Below, piece after piece: positions 1 through 11,057 of a DNA stretch of 64,000 nucleotides. Positions within the stretch are counted from its first letter, which is position 1. The number at the start of each line of letters is the position of its first letter. The notes beneath the pieces are model-generated. The model ran no database searches. It was given only the letters and a program-made list of their open reading frames with translations, and had not been told where the DNA came from. The DNA is from Rhizobium sp. BK313 (lineage in GTDB: Bacteria; Pseudomonadota; Alphaproteobacteria; Rhizobiales; Rhizobiaceae). A program made the translations under genes and the position numbers. The stretch is taken from contig NZ_JACHZQ010000001.1 of NCBI RefSeq assembly GCF_014193655.1, positions 2,108,001-2,172,000 of the forward strand, given 5' to 3'.

Positions 1-291
1 CCTCAGCTTTCGGACCTGCGCGAATCCGGTTCGATCGAGCAGGACGCCGACGTCGTGCTTTTCGTGTTCCGCGAGGAATATTACGTCAAGAACGCCGAAC
101 CGCGCGATCCGGCCGATCCGAAATATACGGAATGGGAAGCCCTGTTCGACAAGGTGAAGGGTACGGCCGACGTTATCATCGCCAAACAGCGTCATGGACC
201 GACCGGCACGGTGAAGCTCGCCTTCCAGTCGGAGTTCACACGCTTCGCCGATCTCGCCGACCCGTCCTTCCTGCAATATGAAGAGCACTGA
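1..291 (+). CDS. dnaB: Replicative DNA helicase DnaB, C-terminal end (partial)
   Basis: The reading frame is open from the first base, so the gene starts before the window; only the last 96 residues are seen. The segment begins [19 protein letters not shown], the conserved DnaB ATPase-core stretch (SDLRESGxIEQDAD), and continues through [12 protein letters not shown], the conserved C-terminal motif carrying the arginine-finger region of RecA-fold hexameric helicases. DnaB unwinds DNA at the replication fork. A strong hairpin terminator lies 65 bases after the stop, and alr follows on the same strand. Identification rests on the two motifs; confidence is high although the N-terminal and Walker regions lie outside the window. 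Confidence 0.96.
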   Translation, partial: PQLSDLRESGSIEQDADVVLFVFREEYYVKNAEPRDPADPKYTEWEALFDKVKGTADVIIAKQRHGPTGTVKLAFQSEFTRFADLADPSFLQYEEH

Positions 292-356
292 TGAAGGCTG
301 CCTCCAGCGCATATGTGCAGTGCAGCACTTTCTCTTTCCATCGATGATCAGTATTC

Positions 357-389
357 TGGCCGGAGCAGCATCCCCTCCGGCCATTTTTT
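357..389 (+). terminator. Rho-independent terminator after dnaB
   Basis: A perfect 8-bp stem (TGGCCGGA at 357-364 with TCCGGCCA at 376-383), an 11-base loop and six Ts (384-389). It separates dnaB from alr, and its 3' side lies only 14 bases before the alr start. Confidence 0.85.
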
Positions 390-403
390 ATTCAGGCGGC
401 TCC

Positions 404-1567
404 ATGACAGATAGTTTCGAAGACAATGACGCTTTCGCTTCCGCCGGCCTTCGGCTGACGGTCGATTTAGGCGCCTTGGTCGAGAACTGGCGGGACATGG
501 CCCGCCGCTCCGGCAGGGCACGGACCGGGGCTGCGGTGAAAGCCGACGCTTACGGCCTGGGGATCGAAGATGTCGGCGAGGCACTCTATCTCGCCGGCAC
601 CCGCGATTTCTTCGTCGCCACTGCCGACGAAGGCGTGACGCTCCGGCTTTACGCGCCGGATGCCCGCATCTTCGTGCTCTGCGGCATTTGGCCGGGGACC
701 GAGCGGCTGTTCTTCGAAAACGATCTCGTGCCGGTTATCGCTTCCGAGGAGCAATTGACCTTCTGGATGTCGGTGCTCGCCGACTACGGCGACCATCCCT
801 GCGCGCTGCAGGTCGATACCGGCTTCAACCGGCTGGGACTACCGGTTGAAGACGCCATCGCGCTCGCCAACGACGTCTCGCGCCCGGCGAGTTTTGCGCC
901 TGTCCTGGTGATGAGCCACCTCGCCTGCGGCGACGACCCGGCCAATGCAATGAACAAACAGCAGCTCGAGGCGTTCCGCACGGTCAGCGCCGCCTTCGAA
1001 GGCATCGAGGCGAGCCTCGCCAACTCCGCCGGCATCTTCCTCGGCTCCGAATATCATTTCGACCTCACTCGTCCCGGTATCGCCCTCTATGGCGGCCAGC
1101 CTGTAAACGGAACGGCGAACCCGATGCGGCCGGTTGCAACCGCCGAGGCGCGCATCATCCAGATCCGCTCTGTCAGAGCCGGCGAGACGGTCAGCTACGG
1201 CGGGGCGCAGCAGCTCACCCGCGACAGCCGGCTTGCCATAGTATCGGCCGGCTATGCCGACGGCTATATGCGCAGCCTGTCCAGCGGCGGCGTGCCGCTG
1301 CGCCAGACCGGCCTGCCAGGCGGCCAGGGTTTTATCGCCGGCCACAAGGTTCCCGTGGCGGGCCGCATCACCATGGATCTCGCCATCTTCGACGTAACCG
1401 ACATCCCGAACCATCTCGTTCGCGCCGGCGACTATATCGAACTCTTCGGCACGAATATCCCCGTCGACGATGCGGCCCTCGCCGCCGGCACGATCAGCTA
1501 TGAAATGCTGACCGGCATGGGGTTGAGGTATGAGCGGCGCTACATTTCGGACGAGGCCGAAGAATAG
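404..1567 (+). CDS. alr: Alanine racemase
   Basis: A PLP-dependent enzyme interconverting L- and D-alanine, which supplies D-Ala for peptidoglycan. The 387-residue product shows the PLP lysine in AAVKADAYGLG (K46), the C-terminal-domain motif GYADGY and the late GRITMD motif, all typical of the Alr fold (TIM barrel then beta domain). The frame is open upstream to 278, but that extension would run through the dnaB terminator, so the ATG at 404 is chosen; it gives a normal family length. No strong Shine-Dalgarno is visible beyond GGCGGC just upstream. Confidence 0.95.
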   Translation: MTDSFEDNDAFASAGLRLTVDLGALVENWRDMARRSGRARTGAAVKADAYGLGIEDVGEALYLAGTRDFFVATADEGVTLRLYAPDARIFVLCGIWPGTERLFFENDLVPVIASEEQLTFWMSVLADYGDHPCALQVDTGFNRLGLPVEDAIALANDVSRPASFAPVLVMSHLACGDDPANAMNKQQLEAFRTVSAAFEGIEASLANSAGIFLGSEYHFDLTRPGIALYGGQPVNGTANPMRPVATAEARIIQIRSVRAGETVSYGGAQQLTRDSRLAIVSAGYADGYMRSLSSGGVPLRQTGLPGGQGFIAGHKVPVAGRITMDLAIFDVTDIPNHLVRAGDYIELFGTNIPVDDAALAAGTISYEMLTGMGLRYERRYISDEAEE

Positions 1568-1609
1568 GAATTTTGTCGGCGGGCAAACACGAGATTTGAG
1601 CGATCTTGG

Positions 1610-2245
1610 CTAACGCGCACTGATCGCCAAGCGGACACCAAGCGCTACGAACAATGTTCCGAGCCCCCGGTCCAGCCACAGGCCGGCGTTCCGATTGCGC
1701 CGCAACGCCTCGGCAAGACGACCTCCGAGAAGAATAAGCGGTGGCTCGATGAAGGCGGCAACCACGATGATAAGGCAGCCGTGGAGCAAGAGCTGCGCCC
1801 AGACAGGGCCGGCGCCTTCAACGACGAATTGGGGCAAGAAAGCGAGAAAGAAGATCGCCACCTTCGGGTTGAGCAGCGAAACCAGGATGCCTTGCCGATA
1901 GATGCGGCTCCAGGGCAATGCCTTTCCCGCCTCCTTGATCCAGGCGCCCTCATCCTTCGAGCGTAGCGCCTGTATCCCAAGCCAGATGAGATAGGCAGCA
2001 CCGGCCCATTTCACTGCCGAAAACGCGATGGCTGATGCCGCCAATATCGCAGACAGCCCGGCCGCGGCCATCAGCACGTGGAGGCAGGCGCCGCTCCATA
2101 TGCCGAACAGTGCGGCAAAGCCGGAGCGTATACCGCTTCTGATCGTATGGCCGAGAATGAAGGCGATATCCGGCCCTGGCGACAGATTGAGCAGGACTGC
2201 GGCCGAAAGAAATGTGAGCCAATGTGCAAGCGTGTAGTCGAACAT
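1610..2245 (-). CDS. LysE/RhtB-type amino-acid exporter
   Basis: A 211-residue hydrophobic protein with about six predicted membrane segments. The N-terminal signature LNLSPGPDIAFILG and the following glycine-rich GIWSGACLHV are hallmarks of the LysE/RhtB family, which exports amino acids such as homoserine, threonine or lysine. It is convergent with alr and divergent from radA, so it is probably transcribed alone. Substrate cannot be read from the sequence. No linked LysR-type regulator is adjacent. Confidence 0.88.
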   Translation of the reverse strand: MFDYTLAHWLTFLSAAVLLNLSPGPDIAFILGHTIRSGIRSGFAALFGIWSGACLHVLMAAAGLSAILAASAIAFSAVKWAGAAYLIWLGIQALRSKDEGAWIKEAGKALPWSRIYRQGILVSLLNPKVAIFFLAFLPQFVVEGAGPVWAQLLLHGCLIIVVAAFIEPPLILLGGRLAEALRRNRNAGLWLDRGLGTLFVALGVRLAISAR

Positions 2246-2400
2246 GCGTCACCATCGATCGAAAACCCAGCATAAACGCTGACACAATCGCCGTTGATAC
2301 GGAAATCATTAGTTTTGATCTGTCGCGAAAGACATTATCTGACAGCCAGCCGCGATTCGCTTCGAACAGCGAAGCATTTGAACATTGAGAACAGCATCTG

Positions 2401-3804
2401 ATGGCAAAAGCCCGTACACAATTCGTCTGCCAGAACTGCGGCACGGTTCATAACCGCTGGGCAGGCAAATGCGATGGTTGCGGCGAATGGAATACCATCG
2501 TCGAGGAAGACCCGATGGGCGGCATCGGCGGGGGACCCGCCAAGGTGCCTAAGAAGGGGCGGCCGGTGACGCTGACGGCGCTGTCGGGCGAAATCGAGGA
2601 GGCGCCTCGCATCCACACCGGCATCTCCGAACTCGATCGGGCGACGGGAGGCGGTTTCGTGCGCGGCTCGGCCGTGCTGGTCGGCGGCGATCCCGGCATC
2701 GGCAAGTCGACGCTCCTCATGCAAGCGGCAGCCGCACTTGCCAGGCGCGGTCATAAGATCGTCTATGTCTCGGGCGAGGAAGCCGTTGCGCAGGTGCGGC
2801 TTCGCGCGCAGCGGCTGCACGCTGCCGACACGGACGTGATGCTTGCTGCCGAAACCAATGTCGAGGACATCCTCGCGACGCTCGCCGAAGGCAAACGACC
2901 CGATCTGGTCATCATCGATTCCATTCAAACGCTTTGGAGCGAGCTCGCGGAATCCGCGCCCGGCACGGTAACGCAAGTGCGTACCGGCGTGCAGGCGATG
3001 ATCCGCTTCGCCAAGCAAACGGGTGCGGCGATGGTTCTGGTCGGCCATGTCACCAAGGATGGCCAAATTGCCGGGCCGCGCGTGGTCGAGCACATGGTCG
3101 ACGCCGTTCTCTATTTCGAGGGTGATCGCGGTCATCATTACCGCATCCTGCGCACCGTGAAGAATCGCTTCGGCCCGACCGACGAGATCGGCGTCTTCGA
3201 GATGTCCGACAAGGGTCTGCGCGAAGTGGCCAATCCGTCCGAACTTTTCCTTGGCGAGCGCAATTCCAAGTCGCCGGGTGCTGCCGTCTTTGCCGGCATG
3301 GAAGGCACACGGCCGGTGCTGGTCGAAGTACAGGCGCTGGTTGCCCCGACATCGCTCGGCACGCCCCGCCGCGCCGTGGTCGGTTGGGATTCGGCAAGGC
3401 TGTCGATGATTCTCGCGGTTCTCGAGGCACATTGCGGTGTTCGCCTCGGCCAACACGACGTTTATCTCAATATTGCCGGCGGTTATCGCATTTCTGAGCC
3501 GGCTGCCGATCTTGCGGTCGCCTCTGCACTGGTTTCATCCCTGGCTGGTCTTGCCCTTCCCGCAGATTGCGTCTATTTCGGCGAAGTCAGCCTGTCGGGC
3601 GCCGTCCGGCCGGTTGCGCACACCGCTCAGCGCCTCAAGGAAGCCGAGAAGCTGGGATTTTCTGCAGCGCTTCTCCCCACCGCCTCCGCCGACCTGCCGA
3701 AGGGCAATGGCGGACGCTGGAACGAGATCGACAGCCTGCCGGATCTGGTGGCGCGCATAGCCGGATCGAAGGGCGCGCTCAAGCGCGCAGAAGACGAAGA
3801 CTGA
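2401..3804 (+). CDS. radA: DNA repair protein RadA (Sms)
   Basis: A 467-residue RecA-like branch-migration protein that helps process recombination intermediates. An N-terminal four-cysteine zinc finger is present (C10, C13, C24, C27). The Walker A motif GDPGIGKST lies near residue 96, the RadA-specific KNRFG motif near residue 254, and a C-terminal Lon-protease-like domain follows. Length is normal for the family. The first ATG sits at the start of the zinc-finger domain. radA-cvpA-purF is a common alphaproteobacterial order, and both genes follow here on the same strand. Confidence 0.97.
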   Translation: MAKARTQFVCQNCGTVHNRWAGKCDGCGEWNTIVEEDPMGGIGGGPAKVPKKGRPVTLTALSGEIEEAPRIHTGISELDRATGGGFVRGSAVLVGGDPGIGKSTLLMQAAAALARRGHKIVYVSGEEAVAQVRLRAQRLHAADTDVMLAAETNVEDILATLAEGKRPDLVIIDSIQTLWSELAESAPGTVTQVRTGVQAMIRFAKQTGAAMVLVGHVTKDGQIAGPRVVEHMVDAVLYFEGDRGHHYRILRTVKNRFGPTDEIGVFEMSDKGLREVANPSELFLGERNSKSPGAAVFAGMEGTRPVLVEVQALVAPTSLGTPRRAVVGWDSARLSMILAVLEAHCGVRLGQHDVYLNIAGGYRISEPAADLAVASALVSSLAGLALPADCVYFGEVSLSGAVRPVAHTAQRLKEAEKLGFSAALLPTASADLPKGNGGRWNEIDSLPDLVARIAGSKGALKRAEDED

Positions 3805-3898
3805 GCCTTACTTCAGCCGTTCTTGACGGCGAGAGAGGCACATATTTGAGGCCGATGGCAGCCATGCTCGGCATGGCAAGTCTTGGAGTGGATTATAC

Positions 3899-4525
3899 AT
3901 GCCCATTACGATTTTTGACGGTATTGTTATCGGCGTCATTTTGTTCTCCGCCGTTCTGGCCATGGTACGCGGTTTTTCCCGCGAAATTCTCTCAATCGTC
4001 AGTTGGGGCGGCTCGGCTGTCGCCGCCTACTATCTCTATTCGCTGCTCGTACCTTATGCGCTGCATTACACGGCAGACACCCGTATCGCGACCATCGCTT
4101 CCGCCGCCGTCATTTTCCTGATCGCGTTGATCATCATTTCCTTTATCACCATCAGGATCGCGGACTTCATCATCGATAGCCGCATCGGCGCGCTCGATCG
4201 TACGCTCGGCTTCCTCTTCGGCGCCGCCCGTGGCCTGCTGCTGATGGTCGTCGTCGTCGCCTTCTGGAACTGGTTGGTTGCGCCACCTGCACGCCCGGAA
4301 TGGGTCAACAGCGCCAAGTCGAAGCCTTTCCTCGATTCGCTGGTCGAAAAGCTCAAATCCGCACTTCCGGAAAACATCCAGGCGATGCTTCCCGCCGAGA
4401 TCATCAACAAGATCGCACCGAACCAGCAGCAACAGCAATCGCAGCCGCAGGATGGTGGCGATAACGGCACAACGAACGATACCGCGCCGTCCGATGACGC
4501 GCCTGCGCCGCAGACTAACAATTAA
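3899..4525 (+). CDS. cvpA: CvpA family membrane protein
   Basis: A 208-residue protein with four predicted membrane segments in the first 130 residues and a hydrophilic tail rich in Gln, Asp, Asn and Pro. CvpA-family features are the N-terminal FDGIVIGVILFSAVLAMVRG stretch and its position just before purF, as in many proteobacteria. The family is linked to colicin V production in E. coli and more generally to envelope homeostasis; its biochemical role is not established. A weak terminator-like hairpin lies between it and purF. Confidence 0.9.
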   Translation: MPITIFDGIVIGVILFSAVLAMVRGFSREILSIVSWGGSAVAAYYLYSLLVPYALHYTADTRIATIASAAVIFLIALIIISFITIRIADFIIDSRIGALDRTLGFLFGAARGLLLMVVVVAFWNWLVAPPARPEWVNSAKSKPFLDSLVEKLKSALPENIQAMLPAEIINKIAPNQQQQQSQPQDGGDNGTTNDTAPSDDAPAPQTNN

Positions 4526-4589
4526 CAGTGCGTTTACAGGCTTGACCCGCCGGGCGATAATCGCCATGTGAGCGGCGCGAAATCCGAAG

Positions 4590-4633
4590 ATCCGGCCCGA
4601 TATTCTTTCCGTCCGGATTTTCAGTTATTTTTG
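4590..4633 (+). terminator. Possible terminator between cvpA and purF
   Basis: A 6-bp stem (ATCCGG at 4590-4595 with CCGGAT at 4613-4618) followed by interrupted T runs (TTTTCAGTTATTTTT). The loop is 17 bases, so the structure is weak; it could equally be part of the purF leader. Confidence 0.35.
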
Positions 4634-4690
4634 TATTCAGTCGCAACGCCGCCCTGACCCGCCCCATGTTGAGAGCAAAGGCCTGCAGCC

Positions 4691-6178
4691 ATGAACCATT
4701 CCCTTTCTATCGAGGATGATATCGACGGCGACACGCTGCATGAGGAGTGCGGTGTATTCGGCATTCTCGGCCATCCCGACGCGGCGACGCTGACGGCGCT
4801 CGGCCTGCATGCTTTGCAGCATCGCGGCCAAGAGGCGGCGGGTATCGTCTCCTTCGACGGCCAGCGCTTTCATTCCGAGCGGCGCATGGGCCTCGTCGGC
4901 GATCACTATACCGATCCGGCCACGATCGCACGCCTCCCCGGCGACCGTTCGATCGGCCATGTGCGTTATTCGACAACGGGCGAGACGATCCTCCGCAACG
5001 TGCAGCCGCTGTTCGCCGAATTGGAAGTCGGCGGCATCGCGATTGCTCACAACGGCAATTTCACCAATGGCCTGACCATGCGCCGACAGTTGATCGCGGA
5101 CGGCGCCATCTGTCAGTCGACGTCGGACACCGAAGTCGTTCTCCATCTCATCGCGCGCTCCAAGCACCCCTCCTCCTCCGACCGCTTCATCGATGCTATC
5201 CGTCAGATGGAAGGCGGCTATTCGATGCTCGCCATGACGCGCACCAAGCTGATTGCAGCGCGCGACCCGATCGGCATCCGGCCGCTGGTGATGGGCGAAC
5301 TCGACGGCAAGCCGATCTTCTGCTCCGAAACCTGCGCGCTCGACATCATCGGCGCAAAGTACATCCGCGACGTGGAGAACGGCGAAGTCGTGATCTGCGA
5401 GATCCAGCCGGACGGTTCGATCACCATCGACGCACGCAAACCCGACGTTGCCAAGCCGGAGCGGCTCTGCCTGTTCGAATATGTCTATTTCGCCCGCCCT
5501 GATTCCGTGGTCGGCGGCCGCAACGTTTACGTCGCCCGCAAGAACATGGGCATCAATCTCGCCAAGGAAGCACCCGTCGAAGCCGATGTCGTGGTGCCGG
5601 TGCCGGATGGCGGCACGCCGGCGGCGATCGGCTACGCCCAGGCAAGCGGCATTCCCTTCGAGCTAGGCATCATCCGCAACCATTATGTCGGCCGCACCTT
5701 CATCGAGCCTACACAGCAGATTCGCGCTTTCGGCGTGAAGCTGAAGCATTCGGCCAACCGCGCCATCATCGAAGGCAAGCGTGTCGTTCTGGTGGACGAT
5801 TCCATCGTGCGCGGTACGACGTCGGTCAAGATCGTGCAGATGATCCGTGACGCCGGCGCCCGCGAGGTGCATATCCGCGTCGCCAGCCCGATGATCTATC
5901 ATCCGGATTTCTACGGCATCGACACGCCGGACGCCGACAAGCTGCTCGCAAACCAGTACAGCAGCCTGAAGGCAATGTGCGATTTCATCGGTGCCGATTC
6001 GCTGGAATTCCTGTCGATCGACGGCCTCTACCGCGCCGTTGGCGGAGCCTCGCGCGACAATGCGCAGCCGCAGTTTACCGACCATTATTTCACCGGCGAC
6101 TATCCGACCCGTCTGCTCGACAGGGAAAGCAGCACCAGCAATGTCCGCAAGCTCTCCATGCTTGCCAGCAATGGCTGA
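4691..6178 (+). CDS. purF: Amidophosphoribosyltransferase
   Basis: The first committed step of purine synthesis: PRPP plus glutamine gives phosphoribosylamine. The 495-residue protein has a short propeptide and then Cys20 in ECGVFGI, the N-terminal nucleophile of the class II glutaminase domain. The glutaminase half continues with LQHRGQEAAG and AHNGNFTN. The PRTase half carries the PRPP-binding motif VLVDDSIVRGTTS near residue 367. Length and domain order are those of normal PurF. A short-chain dehydrogenase follows after about 50 bases on the same strand. Confidence 0.97.
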   Translation: MNHSLSIEDDIDGDTLHEECGVFGILGHPDAATLTALGLHALQHRGQEAAGIVSFDGQRFHSERRMGLVGDHYTDPATIARLPGDRSIGHVRYSTTGETILRNVQPLFAELEVGGIAIAHNGNFTNGLTMRRQLIADGAICQSTSDTEVVLHLIARSKHPSSSDRFIDAIRQMEGGYSMLAMTRTKLIAARDPIGIRPLVMGELDGKPIFCSETCALDIIGAKYIRDVENGEVVICEIQPDGSITIDARKPDVAKPERLCLFEYVYFARPDSVVGGRNVYVARKNMGINLAKEAPVEADVVVPVPDGGTPAAIGYAQASGIPFELGIIRNHYVGRTFIEPTQQIRAFGVKLKHSANRAIIEGKRVVLVDDSIVRGTTSVKIVQMIRDAGAREVHIRVASPMIYHPDFYGIDTPDADKLLANQYSSLKAMCDFIGADSLEFLSIDGLYRAVGGASRDNAQPQFTDHYFTGDYPTRLLDRESSTSNVRKLSMLASNG

Positions 6179-6229
6179 CATGGGGCCTTTCTCCCCTCTC
6201 CTTCCCTAGTGCATTCGGACCACGGCAAC

Positions 6230-6970
6230 ATGAGCATAGATCTTAAGGACAAAATCGCCCTCGTTACCGGCGCGTCGCGCGGTATCGGCTATTTCACCGC
6301 GCTGGAACTGGCCAAGGCCGGCGCGCATGTGATTGCTTGCGCCCGCACGGTCGGTGGCCTTGAAGAGCTCGACGACGCCATCAAGGCTGTCGGCGGTTCC
6401 GCAACGCTCGTGCCATTTGATCTTGCCGACATGAACGCAATCGATGCGCTCGGCGCATCGATTTTCGAGCGCTGGGGCAAACTCGATATCCTCGTTGCCA
6501 ATGCCGGCGTGCTCGGCGTCATCTCGCCGATCGGCCATGTCGAGGCGAAGGTGTTCGAGAAGGTAATGACCATCAACGTCACCGCGACCTGGCGGCTGAT
6601 CCGCTCAGTCGAGCCGCTGCTGATGCGCGCAGACGCGGGTCGCGCCATCATCCTCTCATCGGCCGCCGCCCATCGCTGCCGGCCCTTCTGGGGTCCCTAC
6701 TCGGCGTCCAAAGCGGCCGTCGAGGCGCTTGCCCGCACCTGGGCCGGCGAAACCCAAAGCACGACGCTGCGGATCACCAGCGTCGACCCCGGCGCCACCC
6801 GAACCGCGATGCGCGCACAGGCGATGCCCGGCGAAGATCCGGACACGCTGCCGCATCCTCGCGACGTCGCCCAAGCCATCCTGCCACTCGCCGGTCCGGA
6901 CGTCACCGAAACCGGCAGGCTCTTCATCGTGCGCGAGAACAAGCTCGTCGACTACCGGATACCGGAATAA
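6230..6970 (+). CDS. Short-chain dehydrogenase/reductase (SDR)
   Basis: A 246-residue classical SDR. The nucleotide-binding motif TGASRGIG lies near the N-terminus, NAG (VANAGVLG) mid-protein, then a catalytic Ser (LSSAAAH) and the YSASK active-site motif. The ATG at 6230 is preferred over the GTG at 6209 because it places the first beta strand at the usual distance. Substrate is not evident. SDRs downstream of purF are common in Rhizobiaceae, and the short gap suggests co-transcription. Confidence 0.9.
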   Translation: MSIDLKDKIALVTGASRGIGYFTALELAKAGAHVIACARTVGGLEELDDAIKAVGGSATLVPFDLADMNAIDALGASIFERWGKLDILVANAGVLGVISPIGHVEAKVFEKVMTINVTATWRLIRSVEPLLMRADAGRAIILSSAAAHRCRPFWGPYSASKAAVEALARTWAGETQSTTLRITSVDPGATRTAMRAQAMPGEDPDTLPHPRDVAQAILPLAGPDVTETGRLFIVRENKLVDYRIPE

Positions 6971-7181
6971 TCGGTCATCGCGGCCCTATCCCGGCTCTTG
7001 ACCAATCACCGTAGTCGCGCGATAAAGCCCGCCATGAAAACGGTTATCTGCATTATCTGCCGGAAGATTATTCGCTAGCGTTTCGCTGGCCTGGCCGTTT
7101 TCGTCTCCCAAAATCCAAGATGACAAACGTCCCGGCCCGCCGGTGACAATATTTATTGGATCTATGCCTTGGGAGAATGAA

Positions 7182-8573
7182 ATGGGCACCGAGCCGCAAC
7201 TGAAGTTTTACAACACGCTGACGCGCGAAAAGGTCGACTTCAAGCCGATCGACCGCGAGAACGTCCGCCTGTATGTCTGCGGTCCTACGGTCTATGATTT
7301 CGCCCATATCGGCAATGCCCGCCCGGCCATCGTTTTCGACGTGCTCTTCCGGTTTCTGCGGCAGGTCTATGGCGAAAGCCATGTCACCTATGTCCGCAAC
7401 ATTACCGACGTCGACGACAAGATCAACGCACGGGCGCTGCGTGACCATCCCGGCCTGCCTCTGAACGAGGCGATCCGCCTGGTCACCGAGAAGACCGAAA
7501 CGCAATATCGCCAGGATGCGATCGCGCTCGGCTGCCTTGAGCCGACGGCGCAGCCGCGCGCGACGGAAAACATCCCTCAGATGATCGAGATCATCGAAAA
7601 GCTGATCGCCAAGGGCCATGCCTATCAGGCGGCCGGCGAAGTGCTTTTCGACACCAAATCCATGGCCGATTACGGCCAGCTTTCGAAACGTAATCTCGAG
7701 GAGCAGCAGGCCGGTGCCCGCATCGCCGTCGACGCGCACAAGAAGAGCCCGGGTGACTTCGTGCTCTGGAAGCTGTCGGACGAAAACGAGCCCGGCTGGG
7801 AAAGCCCCTGGGGCCGCGGCCGTCCGGGCTGGCATATCGAATGCTCGGCCATGAGTGGGCGCTATCTCGGCGATGTCTTCGACATCCATGGCGGCGGGCT
7901 GGACCTGATCTTCCCGCACCACGAAAACGAGATCGCCCAATCGCGTTGCGCCCATGGCACGGATGTGATGGCGAATATCTGGATGCACAACGGCTTCCTG
8001 CAGATCGAAGGCCGCAAGATGTCGAAATCGGAAGGCAATTTCGTCACCATCTACGAACTGCTGCACACCGAAAAACTCGGCGGCCGCATATGGCCGGGCG
8101 CGGTGCTGCGTCTTGCCATGCTGATGACGCATTACCGCGAGCCGATCGATTTTTCGGTAAAGCGGCTGGAAGAGGCTGAACGGCTTCTGGCAAAATGGCC
8201 GGCAGCGGATATCGGCGATGCCGCACCGGATGCAGCCGTGCTGGCAGCCCTTACCGACGATCTCAATACCGTCGCCGCCATCCAGGCTCTGCATGCCTTG
8301 GCGCAAGCCGCCAATGCCGACGCCAGCGTCCTGCCCACCTTCGCCGCCAGCGCTGCCCTTCTCGGCCTGTTACCCGAGAAGGTGGAGGTGGATGAGGCCG
8401 TGGTCTCGGAAATCAATGGGCGCGTGCGGGCGCGGCTGGAACTACTGAAGGCGAAAAACTTTGCCGAAGCGGACAAGATCCGCGAGGTACTTTTGGCTGA
8501 GGGCATTCAGTTGAAGGACGGCAAGGACCCGGTGACGGGTGAGCGGACGACGACGTGGGAGGTCAAGCGGTGA
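7182..8573 (+). CDS. cysS: Cysteinyl-tRNA synthetase
   Basis: Charges tRNA-Cys with cysteine. The 463-residue protein has the class I HIGH-type motif (AHIGNAR) near residue 42, the KMSKS motif near residue 279 and the zinc-ligand regions CGPTVYD and WHIECSAMS. The frame opens at a GTG at 7143, but the ATG at 7182 is preceded by GGGAGAATGAA, a good ribosome site, and matches the family N-terminus. Its TGA stop overlaps the GTG start of the first GFA gene, so the downstream array may be translationally coupled to it. Confidence 0.97.
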   Translation: MGTEPQLKFYNTLTREKVDFKPIDRENVRLYVCGPTVYDFAHIGNARPAIVFDVLFRFLRQVYGESHVTYVRNITDVDDKINARALRDHPGLPLNEAIRLVTEKTETQYRQDAIALGCLEPTAQPRATENIPQMIEIIEKLIAKGHAYQAAGEVLFDTKSMADYGQLSKRNLEEQQAGARIAVDAHKKSPGDFVLWKLSDENEPGWESPWGRGRPGWHIECSAMSGRYLGDVFDIHGGGLDLIFPHHENEIAQSRCAHGTDVMANIWMHNGFLQIEGRKMSKSEGNFVTIYELLHTEKLGGRIWPGAVLRLAMLMTHYREPIDFSVKRLEEAERLLAKWPAADIGDAAPDAAVLAALTDDLNTVAAIQALHALAQAANADASVLPTFAASAALLGLLPEKVEVDEAVVSEINGRVRARLELLKAKNFAEADKIREVLLAEGIQLKDGKDPVTGERTTTWEVKR

Positions 8574-9049
8574 GTGTGACCTACACCGGCGGCTGTCAAT
8601 GCGGTGCGGTGCGTTTCCGGGTTCGGGGCGAGCTCAAGGACGCGTCGATCTGTCATTGCCGCATGTGTCAAAAAGCGTTCGGTGCCTATTATGCGCCGCT
8701 GGTTTCGACGCGCGGTGCCGAGCTTGTCTGGACGCGGGGAGAGCGTAAAAAATTCCGGTCGTCGAATTTCGTCGAGCGCGGTTTTTGCGGCGATTGCGGC
8801 ACGCCGTTGACCTATGAGGCACCGGATGGCGTGGCGGTTGCGGCGGGCGCTTTCGATGATCCGTCGCTACTGCCGCCCGTGGTGCAATTCGGCGTGGAAG
8901 GCAAGATCGACTTCGTCGACAGGCTGCATCTGTTGCCCGGTCACCGGACGGAGGAGGATGCGGAACAGGCGCCCTTTGTGCTGGAAATCGTATCCTACCA
9001 GCATCCGGATCACGATACGGCAGCATGGCCACCGGAGGCAGGCAAATGA
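8570..9049 (+). CDS. GFA family zinc protein, copy 1 of 3
   Basis: A 159-residue protein of the GFA / CENP-V / Mss4-like fold. Zinc ligands are visible as [10 protein letters not shown] near the start, [11 protein letters not shown], and FCGDCGTPL. The family is named for glutathione-dependent formaldehyde-activating enzyme, but most members have no proven reaction. The GTG start at 8570 overlaps the cysS stop (GTGA) and has GGAGG a few bases upstream. Two paralogues follow with similar overlaps, and all share a C-terminal QHPDHDT motif. The role is unknown. Confidence 0.9.
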   Translation: MSVTYTGGCQCGAVRFRVRGELKDASICHCRMCQKAFGAYYAPLVSTRGAELVWTRGERKKFRSSNFVERGFCGDCGTPLTYEAPDGVAVAAGAFDDPSLLPPVVQFGVEGKIDFVDRLHLLPGHRTEEDAEQAPFVLEIVSYQHPDHDTAAWPPEAGK

Positions 9050-9526
9050 CGATGGCGGGATACAGCGGCGGATGCCAATGCGGTGCGGTGCGGTATCGCG
9101 CGGCCGGCGCAATCGGCTATCCCCATCTCTGCCATTGCCGCATGTGCCAGAAGGCTTCGGGCAATTATGCACTGCCGCTCGGCAGCGTCCAGCGCTCCGA
9201 TTTCGAGCTCACGCGCGGAGAACCCTTGTGGTTTCATTCCTCCGACCTTGTGCGCCGCGGTTTTTGCGGCTCCTGCGGTACGCCATTGTTCTATGACATT
9301 CCCGGCACGGATTTCATCAATCTGACTCTTGGTTCCCTGGACAAGCCAATGGCGGTGCAGCCCGTCGCCCAATCGAACCTAGCGGCAAAAATGCCATGGT
9401 TCCATGCGCTCGATGCCCTGCCGGCGGAGCCGGATGGCGATGATTCCGATCGTGCCTTGGCGATCCGTTCATCCAACCATCAGCACCCCGATCACGACAC
9501 CCAAACCAGGCCACAGGAGAAGAGCC

Positions 9527-9534
<8 letters not shown>
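9046..9534 (+). CDS. GFA family zinc protein, copy 2 of 3
   Basis: 162 residues. It repeats the copy 1 layout: [31 protein letters not shown] and the C-terminal QHPDHDT motif. The ATG at 9046 overlaps the previous stop (ATGA) and follows GGAGGC, giving a well-supported start. It clearly arose by tandem duplication, but its middle section has diverged from the other copies (for example PLFYDIPGTDF in place of [10 protein letters not shown]), suggesting different substrates rather than a recent amplification. Confidence 0.9.
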
Positions 9535-10959
<1,425 letters not shown>

Positions 10960-10986
10960 GCCCAAGAGGCCCCTCGCCCAAGCCTT

Positions 10987-11020
10987 TTCCCCGCCTGTTC
11001 GAGAGTCCCGGGGCGGGGAA
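10987..11020 (+). other. GC-rich hairpin between pip and cimA
   Basis: An inverted repeat with a 9-bp stem (TTCCCCGCC at 10987-10995, GGCGGGGAA at 11012-11020) and a 16-base loop in the cimA leader. There is no T run, so it is not a standard terminator. It could be a leader structure or an imperfect end of the pip transcript. Confidence 0.45.
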
Positions 11021-11057
11021 CGACTGAAGAAGAAACCGGCTCGCCGGAGGAAACAGA

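Noticed and set aside
278..403. N-terminal extension of alr starting inside the dnaB end
   Set aside because: It would translate through a strong terminator, and no family member has this extension.
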